DNA of 64,000 bases from Pseudomonas sp. H9 (lineage in GTDB: Bacteria > Pseudomonadota > Gammaproteobacteria > Pseudomonadales > Pseudomonadaceae), in NCBI RefSeq assembly GCF_004353925.1, contig NZ_SMOK01000021.1, positions 110,762 through 174,761 on the forward strand. Reading direction: 5' to 3'. The notes beneath the pieces were generated by a model. It had not been told where the DNA came from and made no database searches. It saw nothing but the letters and a program-made list of their open reading frames with translations. Below are positions 25,250-33,142 of the stretch, piece after piece (positions within the stretch are counted from its first letter, which is position 1; the number at the start of each line of letters is the position of its first letter). The position numbers and the translations under genes were made by a program.

Positions 25250-26252
25250 GCTGTGGCGCCAGCCACTGGCTGACCTTGAACGGTTTACGGATCAGCCGCT
25301 GTTCGGCGGCCAGGTCTACCGAAGCCTGCAGTTGATCGAGGAAGGGCTGGTCGAGACTTGAGCGGAAGGTCTGTTCAAGGCTTTCACCCTGCAGGTCTTG
25401 CTGCAGGATCACTGGCGGGTAACTGGCCAAATCAGACACCAGTTGGATGTAGGCCTCCTTGTTGTTCTCATCGCTGAGCCACTGCACCGCTTGCTGCTGA
25501 GCCGCCAGCAGGCGCTGCACCAGCTCGGGATGGGCATCGACAAAAGAACCGGCACCGACCAGCACGGCCTGAATGCTGCCCGCACCACCAAGATCACGGG
25601 TGTTCAACGGCAACTCGGCCAGGCCACGTGCCTGCAGTGCCGTCAGCCCGGAAAGCCCCCAGGTGGCATCGATCTGTCTGGCTGCCAGGGCCGCGATGGA
25701 GGCATTGAAGTCGAGGTTGATGACTTTGAAATCCTTCTCACTCAAGCCCTGGCTGGCCAATGCGGCATCGAACGACAACTGGCTGGCGGTACCGCGGAAG
25801 ATCGCCACGCGCTTGCCCTTGAGGTCGTGTAACGACTTGATGCCGCTGCCCGGCGCGACACCCAGATAGTGCTTGATACCGCGACCGGTGGCGGCCAGCA
25901 AGCGCGTGTCCACACCATTGGCCTTACCGATGATTGCCGCCAGATCGCCCAGGTAGGCGAAATCAACCTGACCATTGGCAAAGGCTTCGTTGATCACCGG
26001 CCCCGCGCCTTTGAAGTAATTCCACTGAATCTTGATGCCGTCGGCAGCGAAGGCTTTCTCCAGCAGCTGTTGGTTGCGCAATACATCACTGACACCGCCA
26101 CCGGAGTTTTTTGACCCGGCACTCAGGTCAGGTACGGCAATACGGATTTCCCGGACCGGGTTGGCCTCGGCCAGCGGTGGTAGCCAACCGACCACAGCGG
26201 CCAGGGCGGGGGCAGCAAACAAGCTGAAAACACGGTTGATCGACAGGTTCAT
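25206..26252 (-). CDS. atsR: Sulfate-ester ABC transporter substrate-binding protein AtsR
   Basis: The 348-aa protein has a signal peptide (about residues 1-38, ending PLAEA) and a SsuA/NitT-TauT-type binding fold: IRIAVPDLSAG, LEKAFAADGIKIQW, GAGPVINEAFANGQVDFAYLGDLA and KGKRVAIFRGTASQ. It should bind sulfate esters in the periplasm and feed AtsB/AtsC. The ATG at 26252 follows AAGGAG at 8 bases; the frame upstream to 26429 lacks a site. Unlike many such operons, the binding protein gene is divergent from the permease-ATPase-sulfatase operon, with a 278-base AT-rich spacer containing TTTTTAAAAAAATATA-like runs. Its 3' end overlaps the LysR gene. Confidence 0.85.
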   Translation of the reverse strand: MNLSINRVFSLFAAPALAAVVGWLPPLAEANPVREIRIAVPDLSAGSKNSGGGVSDVLRNQQLLEKAFAADGIKIQWNYFKGAGPVINEAFANGQVDFAYLGDLAAIIGKANGVDTRLLAATGRGIKHYLGVAPGSGIKSLHDLKGKRVAIFRGTASQLSFDAALASQGLSEKDFKVINLDFNASIAALAARQIDATWGLSGLTALQARGLAELPLNTRDLGGAGSIQAVLVGAGSFVDAHPELVQRLLAAQQQAVQWLSDENNKEAYIQLVSDLASYPPVILQQDLQGESLEQTFRSSLDQPFLDQLQASVDLAAEQRLIRKPFKVSQWLAPQLSQPAPVAQAAGRG

Positions 26253-26530
26253 GGCGGGCGACTCCTTGTAGTGATGACGCCACGCTAACCACAAGCTCAA
26301 CCGACGAATAAATACTATTGGATTACATTTTAATAACCCAAAAGAATAAACAAGCAATAACGGGGCTTGCGCAGCCCATGCCTCAGGCGCACAAAAAATA
26401 TGCACGCAATGCATTGGATGCCGCATCAATGGCCTGCTTTAAATGCTCTCTCTTATCACCTATTCGAATTTATTTTTAAAAAAATATACCCGAAAGAAAT
26501 ATAGAAATAGCCAATCCACGGAGGTCCGCC

Positions 26531-28126
26531 ATGGCCCAAGCTTCACTTTCCAGCCTGCCTCTGTCCGCGTCCACCGCTCGCCTGTGGACGGCAGGGAAAC
26601 GCTCTCAAGCCCATCTGTTGGGCTGGTATCTGCCCCTGGCACTTGCGCTGCTGTGGTGGCTGGCCAGCCATCAACAATGGATGAGCGAACAAATCCTGCC
26701 AGCGCCAAGCCTGGTATGGCAAAGCGCACTGGAACTGGCCCAAGGCGAACTCTGGACACATCTAGCCATCAGCCTGCAACGCTTGCTAGTCGGGCTGCTG
26801 GTTGCTGTCAGCAGCGGCGCCCTGCTCGGTGCTTGGTTAGGCTTCAGCCGCCGTGCTGAACGCCTGATTTTGCCGACTTTCAATGCCCTGGCGCAGATCC
26901 CGACCCTGGCCTGGGTGCCGTTGTTTATGGTGCTGTTCGGTATTGGCGAGCTGCTCAAGCTGGTGGTGCTGGTCAAAGCCATCATCGTTCCGGTCACCCT
27001 GCACACACTGGTTGGCGTGCGTGACGCCCAGCCTCGCCTGCGAGAAGCAGCCAACGTACTCAAGCTGCCCCGCCGCCTGCTAATCAGCAAACTGATCCTG
27101 CCCGCCGCCCTGCCCGCCTTTCTAGCCGGCGTACGCCTGGCCTTGGCCACGGGCTGGTCATCATTGCTGGCGGTTGAGTTGCTCGCTTCCAGTGAAGGTA
27201 TCGGCTACCTGATGGTCTGGGCCCGGCAATTGTTCATGCTCGATATTGTCTTCGTCTGCATTGCCGTCATCGGTCTGCTCGGCTTCGCCATGGACCGCGG
27301 CTTGGGCTTATTGGAACGGCGTCTTGTGCACTGGCCACACCCGCCCGGCGCTGAGCTGCGCGTGCAGCGCTTGCAGGGGTTTGAGCGCTTACAAGCGTTA
27401 CTGCTGCCCCTGGTGTTACTGGTGGCCTGGCAACTGGCCAACCAGTTGCAATGGATCGACGCCAATATTCTGGTGGCGCCCGTGCAGGTCCTGAGCACCA
27501 CTTGGAACGGTTTGCTCGACGGTTCACTGACCACAGCGCTGGCGATCAGTGTCGGTCGCGCCCTGGCGGGTTTGCTGCTGGGCGGCGGCCTGGGCTTCGC
27601 GTTGGGCCTGTGGTTGGGGTTGTCTCGACCTGCCGAGCGCGTACTCGGGCCAACGCTGGCCGGCTTGCGGCAAATCGCAATCTTCGCCTGGGTACCGCTG
27701 CTTACCGCCTGGTTTGGCCTGGGAGAGCTGGCCAAGTGGGTGTTTGTCGGCCTGGCAGCGTTCTTTGCCCTGTTCATCGCTACCCAACGCAGCGTGGCCA
27801 ACCGTTCACCCCAGTTGGATGAAGCCGCACGGGTCTTGCACCTGAACTTGCGCCAACGCTTGTTGCGCCTGGTACTGCCCGGCGCAGCACCAGGCATCTT
27901 CGCCGGCCTGCGGATAGGGCTGATCTACGCCTGGCTGGGCACCATCGGGGCCGAGTACTTCATGCCCTCCGGCGGTGGCATCGGCAGCCTGATGATTGGT
28001 GCCCAGCAGCTGCTACGCATGGACCTGATCATGGCCGGCATGCTCCTGGTCGGCCTCACCGGAGCGCTGCTCGGCGCGCTTGGACAACACATCGAATCAC
28101 GCGCCACGCGCTGGAGAACCGCATGA
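26531..28126 (+). CDS. atsB: Sulfate-ester ABC transporter permease AtsB, double-domain fusion
   Basis: At 531 aa this is about twice the size of a single SsuC-type permease. It carries two BPD-type permease domains in tandem. The first has LREAANVLKLPRRLLISKLI near residues 175-195, and the second has LDEAARVLHLNLRQRLLRLV near 435-455; both are EAA loops that dock the ATPase. Each half begins with a WWLASHQQW/WQLANQLQW-like segment, showing an ancient duplication and fusion. The ATG is preceded by GGAGGT. One polypeptide would thus form the whole membrane pore. The stop overlaps the atsC start (ATGA). Confidence 0.88.
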   Translation: MAQASLSSLPLSASTARLWTAGKRSQAHLLGWYLPLALALLWWLASHQQWMSEQILPAPSLVWQSALELAQGELWTHLAISLQRLLVGLLVAVSSGALLGAWLGFSRRAERLILPTFNALAQIPTLAWVPLFMVLFGIGELLKLVVLVKAIIVPVTLHTLVGVRDAQPRLREAANVLKLPRRLLISKLILPAALPAFLAGVRLALATGWSSLLAVELLASSEGIGYLMVWARQLFMLDIVFVCIAVIGLLGFAMDRGLGLLERRLVHWPHPPGAELRVQRLQGFERLQALLLPLVLLVAWQLANQLQWIDANILVAPVQVLSTTWNGLLDGSLTTALAISVGRALAGLLLGGGLGFALGLWLGLSRPAERVLGPTLAGLRQIAIFAWVPLLTAWFGLGELAKWVFVGLAAFFALFIATQRSVANRSPQLDEAARVLHLNLRQRLLRLVLPGAAPGIFAGLRIGLIYAWLGTIGAEYFMPSGGGIGSLMIGAQQLLRMDLIMAGMLLVGLTGALLGALGQHIESRATRWRTA

Positions 28127-28947
28127 ATGCCATCACCCAACCTTTGCTTAGCTTCAACCACGTCGGCAAGCACTTCGCCGTGGCCGGAGGGCAACTGGAA
28201 GCCATTCGCGACTTCAACCTGCAGATCGCCGAAGGTGAGTTCGTTGCCATTGTTGGCGCCAGCGGCTGCGGAAAGTCCACGTTGCTGCGTTTGCTGATCG
28301 GCCTGGACCACGATTTTCAGGGGCAAATCCTCATCGACGGGCACGCTGTGTCCGGCATCGGCGATGAACGCGGCATGGTGTTCCAGGAACACCGCTTGTT
28401 CCCCTGGCTGACCGTGCAGGAAAACATCGCCCTGGGCCTGGTCAATCAGCCCCTGGCTGAAAACGCCCGAGCCCAGCGGGTCGCCGAGTACATCGCCCTG
28501 GTTGGCCTGCAGGACTTCAGTCAGGCCTACCCGCATCAATTGTCTGGTGGCATGGCCCAACGCGTGGCGATTGCCCGCGGGCTGGTGGCCAGCCCACGCA
28601 TCCTGCTGCTCGACGAGCCCTTCGGTGCCCTCGATGCCTTGACCCGCCAACAGATGCAGGAAGAGCTGCTGGCGATCCGCGAGCGCGCCCGCATTACCAC
28701 CTTGCTGGTCACCCACGATGTTGAAGAAGCGCTGTTCCTGGCAGACCGGGTAGTGGTGCTGGAGCCGCGCCCCGGACGCATCAAGCGCATCAACTCGGTC
28801 GACCTGCCGCACCCGCGCCAGCGTTCCAGCCATGAATTCCATCGCCTGCGTGAATCCCTGCTGCACGACCTCACTGCCGACGACCGCTACCTGCCACCAG
28901 CACCGGTACAGATCAACAACCTCCCGCTGTCCTACCTTGCCTATTGA
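28123..28947 (+). CDS. atsC: Sulfate-ester ABC transporter ATPase AtsC
   Basis: The 274-aa protein has all ABC ATPase motifs: Walker A GASGCGKST (45-53), Q-loop Q88 (VFQEHRLFPWLTV), signature LSGGMAQ (140-146), Walker B ILLLDEPFGALD (160-171) and the switch histidine in VTHDVEEAL. It is of the SsuB/TauB/NrtD type. It energises the AtsB permease, and its start overlaps the atsB stop by 4 bases; atsA follows 9 bases after its stop, so atsBCA is one operon. Expression under sulfur limitation is expected from the family. Confidence 0.9.
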   Translation: MNAITQPLLSFNHVGKHFAVAGGQLEAIRDFNLQIAEGEFVAIVGASGCGKSTLLRLLIGLDHDFQGQILIDGHAVSGIGDERGMVFQEHRLFPWLTVQENIALGLVNQPLAENARAQRVAEYIALVGLQDFSQAYPHQLSGGMAQRVAIARGLVASPRILLLDEPFGALDALTRQQMQEELLAIRERARITTLLVTHDVEEALFLADRVVVLEPRPGRIKRINSVDLPHPRQRSSHEFHRLRESLLHDLTADDRYLPPAPVQINNLPLSYLAY

Positions 28948-28956
28948 GAACCGAAC

Positions 28957-30558
28957 ATGAGCCAACGCCCCAACTTTCTGGTCATCGTTGCCGATGACCT
29001 GGGATTCTCCGACCTCGGTGCCTTCGGCGGTGAAATCGCCACCCCCAACCTCGACGCCCTGGCCACGGCCGGTCTGCGCCTGACCGACTTTCACACCGCG
29101 CCGACCTGCTCGCCGACCCGTTCCATGTTGCTCACTGGTACCGACCACCATATCGCCGGCATCGGCACCATGGCCGAGGCCTTGACCCCGGAGCTGATCG
29201 GCAAGCCTGGCTACGAGGGTTACCTCAACGACCGCGTGGTCGCCCTGCCCGAGCTGCTGCGCGAGGCCGGTTACCAAACCTTGATGAGCGGCAAGTGGCA
29301 CCTGGGCCTGAAAGCGGAGCTGGCGCCACATGCCCGTGGCTTCGAGCGCTCCTTTGCACTGTTGCCAGGCGCGGCCAATCACTACGGCTTCGAGCCGACC
29401 TACGACGATCAGACCCCACGCCTGCTCAAGTCCACGCCTGCGCTGTATATCGAAGACCAAACCTTCGTCGAGCAATTGCCAGAAGGTTTCTACTCCTCCG
29501 ATGCCTTTGGCGACAAACTGCTGCAGTACCTGAAAGAGCGCGACCAAAGCCGCCCATTCTTCGCCTACCTGCCCTTCTCGGCCCCGCACTGGCCTCTGCA
29601 GGCACCGGCTGAGGTGGTCGCACGCTACAAGGGCCGTTACGACGCCGGGCCGGAGGTGCTGCGCCAAGAGCGCCTGGAGAAACTGCGTCAGCTCGGCCTG
29701 ATCAAAAGCGAAACCCGCGCCCACCCGGTCGACAACCACTGGGAAAGCCTCACCGAAGAGCAGCGTCAACGCTCGGCACGCTCTATGGAAGTCTACGCGG
29801 CGATGGTTGAGCGCATGGACTGGAACATCGGCCGGGTCTTGGATTACCTGCGCAATCAGGGCCAACTGGACAACACATTGGTGCTGTTCATGTCCGACAA
29901 CGGCGCCGAAGGCGCGTTGCTGGAAGCCTTCCCCAAGTTCGGCCCGCACCTGGCCAGTTACCTGGACCAGCATTACGACAACAGCCTGGAAAACATTGGC
30001 CGGGCCAACTCCTATGTCTGGTACGGCCCGCAATGGGCACAAGCCGCCACCGCACCGTCGCGGTTGTTCAAGGCCTTCACCAGCGAAGGCGGCATTCGCG
30101 TACCGGCGCTGCTGCACTACCCGGCCCTGGCGCGCCAGGGGCAGATCAGCCACCAGTTCAGTACAGTGATGGACATCACCCCGACATTGCTCGACCTGGC
30201 CGGCGTCCGTCATCCGGGCACCCGCTGGCGCGGGCGGGAGGTCGCGGCCCTGCGTGGCAAGTCGTGGCTGGGTTACCTGTCGGGCGAAACCGAACAGGTG
30301 CATGACGACAACACCGTCACCGGCTGGGAGTTGTTTGGCCGCCGGGCCATTCGCCAGGGCCAGTGGAAAGCGGTGTACATCCCAGGCCCCGTTGGCCCAG
30401 CCACCTGGCAACTGTACGACCTGGCCAACGATCCGGGCGAAATCGATGACCTGGCCCAGACGCAACCGGTCAGGCTCCAGGCGTTGTTGGGCGAATGGCA
30501 GAAGTATGTCGAGGAAACCGGGGTAATTCTCAGCGAATCACCGTTCCAGCCGGACTAG
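28957..30558 (+). CDS. atsA: Arylsulfatase (type I, formylglycine-dependent)
   Basis: The 533-aa enzyme closely follows the P. aeruginosa arylsulfatase. The cysteine converted to formylglycine is C51 in CSPTRSMLLTG. Other active-site residues fall at the expected places: D13-D14 (calcium), K113 and H115 (SGKWHLG), H211 (SAPHWP), D314-N315 (MSDNG) and the lysine in LFKAFTSEGG. There is no signal peptide, so it is cytoplasmic, which explains the need for an ester importer. It releases sulfate from aryl sulfates. Maturation may be spontaneous or need a separate formylglycine-generating enzyme, which is not in the window. Its last 29 bases overlap the convergent Crp/Fnr gene. Confidence 0.93.
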   Translation: MSQRPNFLVIVADDLGFSDLGAFGGEIATPNLDALATAGLRLTDFHTAPTCSPTRSMLLTGTDHHIAGIGTMAEALTPELIGKPGYEGYLNDRVVALPELLREAGYQTLMSGKWHLGLKAELAPHARGFERSFALLPGAANHYGFEPTYDDQTPRLLKSTPALYIEDQTFVEQLPEGFYSSDAFGDKLLQYLKERDQSRPFFAYLPFSAPHWPLQAPAEVVARYKGRYDAGPEVLRQERLEKLRQLGLIKSETRAHPVDNHWESLTEEQRQRSARSMEVYAAMVERMDWNIGRVLDYLRNQGQLDNTLVLFMSDNGAEGALLEAFPKFGPHLASYLDQHYDNSLENIGRANSYVWYGPQWAQAATAPSRLFKAFTSEGGIRVPALLHYPALARQGQISHQFSTVMDITPTLLDLAGVRHPGTRWRGREVAALRGKSWLGYLSGETEQVHDDNTVTGWELFGRRAIRQGQWKAVYIPGPVGPATWQLYDLANDPGEIDDLAQTQPVRLQALLGEWQKYVEETGVILSESPFQPD

Positions 30559-31237
30559 CCACAGCCTGCAGGCGGGCGAGGTCGAGGATTTCGATCTCGC
30601 CATAGCCCAGGCGCAGCGCCCCTTCCTGTTGCAGCGACTTCAGGATCTGGTTGGTGGTCTGCCGCGACAGTGACAACATCAGCGCCAGTTGCTCCTGCGA
30701 CAGCTGCAACACGCGTCGGTTGTCGTCCACTTCACCGTAACCCGCAGCGATCAACAGCAAACGATGGGCAACCCGCGGCGCGGCAGCCAACAGGCTCTGC
30801 TGCTCCAGCGCGACGAACACCCAGCGCAATTTCTGGCTCATCAACAAGGCAATGTCACGCCAATGCTGCGGCTGTTGCGTCAACAATGCCAGCAGCGCCG
30901 CCTGCGGTATCCACAACAGGCTTACCGGCCCTTCCGCTTGGGCATCGTGGGTACGCGGCTGACCATCGAACAGGCTGATTTCACCGAACCAGTGCGGGGC
31001 TTCCACCAACGTCAGCAGGGCTTCTTTGCCCTCACTGCTGACCGCTCCGACACGCATGCTGCCCGCCAGCACCGCATACAACCCACAAGGCGCATCGCCA
31101 CGCTGGAACAACAGCTGCCCTGACGCCAGCTCACGCCGTTTGGCCAAGCCCATCAGGCTATGCTGAAGGGACAAAGGCAGATGCTTGAACCAATGGCCCT
31201 GCAGTAGGGTTTCGCGCCAGACGGGATCAATATTCAT
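30530..31237 (-). CDS. Crp/Fnr-family transcriptional regulator
   Basis: The 235-aa protein has an N-terminal cyclic-nucleotide-binding-type beta roll (about 20-125; LLFQRGDAPCGLYAVLAGSM, WFGEISLFDG) and a C-terminal winged helix (LSQEQLALMLSLSRQTTNQI). The phosphate-binding region lacks the RTA/RSA pair typical of true cAMP binders, and no N-terminal Fe-S cysteines are present, so the signal is unknown. It converges with atsA and overlaps its end. A role in the ats island is possible but not shown. An inverted repeat (31256-31275) precedes it and may be its own operator. Confidence 0.85.
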   Translation of the reverse strand: MNIDPVWRETLLQGHWFKHLPLSLQHSLMGLAKRRELASGQLLFQRGDAPCGLYAVLAGSMRVGAVSSEGKEALLTLVEAPHWFGEISLFDGQPRTHDAQAEGPVSLLWIPQAALLALLTQQPQHWRDIALLMSQKLRWVFVALEQQSLLAAAPRVAHRLLLIAAGYGEVDDNRRVLQLSQEQLALMLSLSRQTTNQILKSLQQEGALRLGYGEIEILDLARLQAVASPAGTVIR

Positions 31238-31255
31238 AACGCCTCGAAGGTCAAC

Positions 31256-31275
31256 TCTGTCGCCTAGCCGACAGA
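31256..31275. promoter_or_regulatory. Inverted repeat TCTGTCG-N6-CGACAGA
   Basis: Perfect 7-bp arms with a 6-base spacer lie in the 90-base gap between the divergent Crp/Fnr and Mpo1-like genes. The geometry (20 bp, two-fold) resembles a Crp-family operator, though the sequence is not the classic TGTGA-N6-TCACA. Confidence 0.45.
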
Positions 31276-31327
31276 CAGCCGGAACGGCTGCAGGGCATGC
31301 TCAAGCCACCCTACAGGAGGAACAATA

Positions 31328-31852
31328 ATGAAAAACCTCGTCGAGCACCTCAGTCAATACGCGGCCTACCACCGTGACCCACGCAACATCGCTACCCACT
31401 TCGTTGGCATCCCGATGATTGTGGTCGCGGTAACGGTGCTGCTGTCACGGCCCGGCACAGCGCTGGCCGGTATGTGGCTGTCACCCGCTTTACTGGTGGC
31501 GCTGTGGTCGGCTTGGTTCTACCTGCGTCTGGACCGTCAGTTTGGTCTGATCATGGCATTGCTACTGGGCTTGTGCCTGTGGGCTGGTCAAGTCTTGGCG
31601 ATGCAGAGCACTCTGGTCTGGCTGGGTGCGGGGCTGGGGTTGTTTGTGATTGGCTGGGTGATTCAGTTTGTCGGCCATCACTATGAAGGGCGCAAACCAG
31701 CGTTTATCGATGACCTGAGCGGGTTGATCGTCGGGCCGTTGTTCGTGGTGGCAGAATTGGGTTTTCTGCTGGGGATGCGGCCGGAACTGAAGCAGGCCAT
31801 TGAGCGCAATGCCGGACCGGTGGCGGTCAGGCAGAAGAAGGCAGCGGTTTGA
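31328..31852 (+). CDS. Mpo1-like (DUF962) membrane protein
   Basis: The 174-aa protein has about four membrane segments and the family histidines in YHRDPRNIATHFVGIP near the N-terminus and FVGHHYEGRKPAFIDDL towards the C-terminus. Yeast Mpo1 of this family is an Fe(II)-dependent dioxygenase acting on 2-hydroxy fatty acids; bacterial members are mostly uncharacterised. The start follows GGAGGAAC at a good distance. It stands alone between the Crp/Fnr gene and the pca cluster. Confidence 0.85.
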   Translation: MKNLVEHLSQYAAYHRDPRNIATHFVGIPMIVVAVTVLLSRPGTALAGMWLSPALLVALWSAWFYLRLDRQFGLIMALLLGLCLWAGQVLAMQSTLVWLGAGLGLFVIGWVIQFVGHHYEGRKPAFIDDLSGLIVGPLFVVAELGFLLGMRPELKQAIERNAGPVAVRQKKAAV

Positions 31853-31863
31853 ACGATTGAATT

Positions 31864-31931
31864 GATCGCGGGGCAAGCCCGCTCCCACTGTGGATCACAT
31901 AATCTTTGTGGGAGCGGGCTTGCCCCGCGAC
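31864..31931. repeat. REP pair, locus 6
   Basis: Two inverted REP copies fill the gap between the convergent Mpo1-like gene and pcaC and end 5 bases from the pcaC stop. Confidence 0.95.
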
Positions 31932-31936
31932 AGGGC

Positions 31937-32329
31937 TTAACCCCGAGACTCAACCCCCAACTCATCCCACACTGACTCTGCCAGGTGGAAGGTGGCATTG
32001 GCCGCCGGAATGCCGCAGTAGATCGCGCTCTGCATCAGCACTTCTTTGATCTCCTCACGGGTCACGCCATTGTTGGCCGCAGCGCGCAAGTGCAGCTTGA
32101 GCTCTTCGTTGCGGTTCATGCCGATCAGCATGGCGATGGTGATCAGGCTTCGGGTGTGCCGTGGCAGGCCCGGGCGAGTCCAGATGTCACCCCAGGCATG
32201 ACGGGTAATCATTTCCTGGAACTCGCTGTTGAACTCGGTCAGGTTAGTCAGGCTGCGGTCGACATGGGCATCACCAAGCACCGCACGACGCACCTTCATG
32301 CCTTCTTCGTAACGCTCTTTCTCGTCCAC
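31937..32329 (-). CDS. pcaC: 4-carboxymuconolactone decarboxylase
   Basis: The 130-aa protein is full length for the family (CMD/AhpD fold), with the conserved core TRPGLPRHTRSLITIAML and the helix with HLRAAANNGVT(R)EEI. It decarboxylates 4-carboxymuconolactone to 3-oxoadipate enol-lactone. It is the last gene of the pcaIJF-T-BDC run, 10 bases after pcaD, and ends at a REP pair that may stop or stabilise the transcript. Confidence 0.95.
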   Translation of the reverse strand: MDEKERYEEGMKVRRAVLGDAHVDRSLTNLTEFNSEFQEMITRHAWGDIWTRPGLPRHTRSLITIAMLIGMNRNEELKLHLRAAANNGVTREEIKEVLMQSAIYCGIPAANATFHLAESVWDELGVESRG

Positions 32330-32339
32330 CAGATGCTCC

Positions 32340-33131
32340 TCAGCGGGCCAGCAAAAAGTCGATCACGCGGCGGCTGAACGGCTCGCCCACTTCGACGTTG
32401 GACAAGTGCGCGGCATGGAACTCAGCGTACTCGGCGCCTTGCACATTTTCCTGAATGAACAGGCCACCCGAAGGTGGCGTAACCGCATCGTGACTGCCGG
32501 AAATGACCAGCAACGGTGCTTTGATTTCGCCCAGTTGGTCACGGAAATCCGCGTCGCGCACAGCACCGCAGTTAGCGGCGTAACCTTGCGGCGAAGTGGC
32601 GGCCAGCATGTCGGTGATACGCTTGGCCTGATCGGGGTTGCTCGAAGAATAAGCCGGGGTGAACCAGCGTTCGATCGAAGCATCGCGCAGGCCGACCATC
32701 GCGTCTTTGCCGTCACGCAAGACCATTTCGATCCGTGGGTTCCAGGTGTCCGGAGAACCGATCTTGGCGGCGGTGTTGCAGACGATCAGACGGTTGATCC
32801 GCCCGCCCGCATTGATACCGAGCCACTGGCCAATCAGGCCGCCCATGGACAGGCCACAGAAATGCGCGCGTTCGATGTTCAGCGCGTCCAGCAGCGCCAG
32901 CACATCGCGGCCCAGTTGTTCGATGCTGTAAGGCCCCTCGGTTACCAGCGAGCCACCATGACCACGGGTGTCGTAGCGCAGCACGCGAAAATGCGCGGTC
33001 AGGGCCGGGACCTGGCTGTCCCACATGTGCAGGTCTGTGCCCAGGGAGTTGGACAACACCAGCACCGGGGCGCCTTCCGGACCTTCGAGTTGATAGTTAA
33101 GTGCGCCATCGGCGAGTTGTACCTGTGCCAC
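32340..33131 (-). CDS. pcaD: 3-oxoadipate enol-lactonase
   Basis: The 263-aa alpha/beta hydrolase has the nucleophile elbow GLSMGG with S95, an oxyanion segment SNSLGTDLHMW near residue 27, and a C-terminal catalytic histidine in AAHLSNVE. It opens enol-lactone to 3-oxoadipate. It lies 11 bases after pcaB and 10 before pcaC. In some bacteria pcaD and pcaC are fused; here they are separate. Confidence 0.95.
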   Translation of the reverse strand: MAQVQLADGALNYQLEGPEGAPVLVLSNSLGTDLHMWDSQVPALTAHFRVLRYDTRGHGGSLVTEGPYSIEQLGRDVLALLDALNIERAHFCGLSMGGLIGQWLGINAGGRINRLIVCNTAAKIGSPDTWNPRIEMVLRDGKDAMVGLRDASIERWFTPAYSSSNPDQAKRITDMLAATSPQGYAANCGAVRDADFRDQLGEIKAPLLVISGSHDAVTPPSGGLFIQENVQGAEYAEFHAAHLSNVEVGEPFSRRVIDFLLAR

Positions 33132-33142
33132 TGCGGCCTCCT

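Noticed and set aside
27925..30465. An 846-codon minus-strand frame across atsB, atsC and atsA
   Set aside because: It mirrors three genes with clear catalytic motifs and has no ribosome site or recognisable domain.
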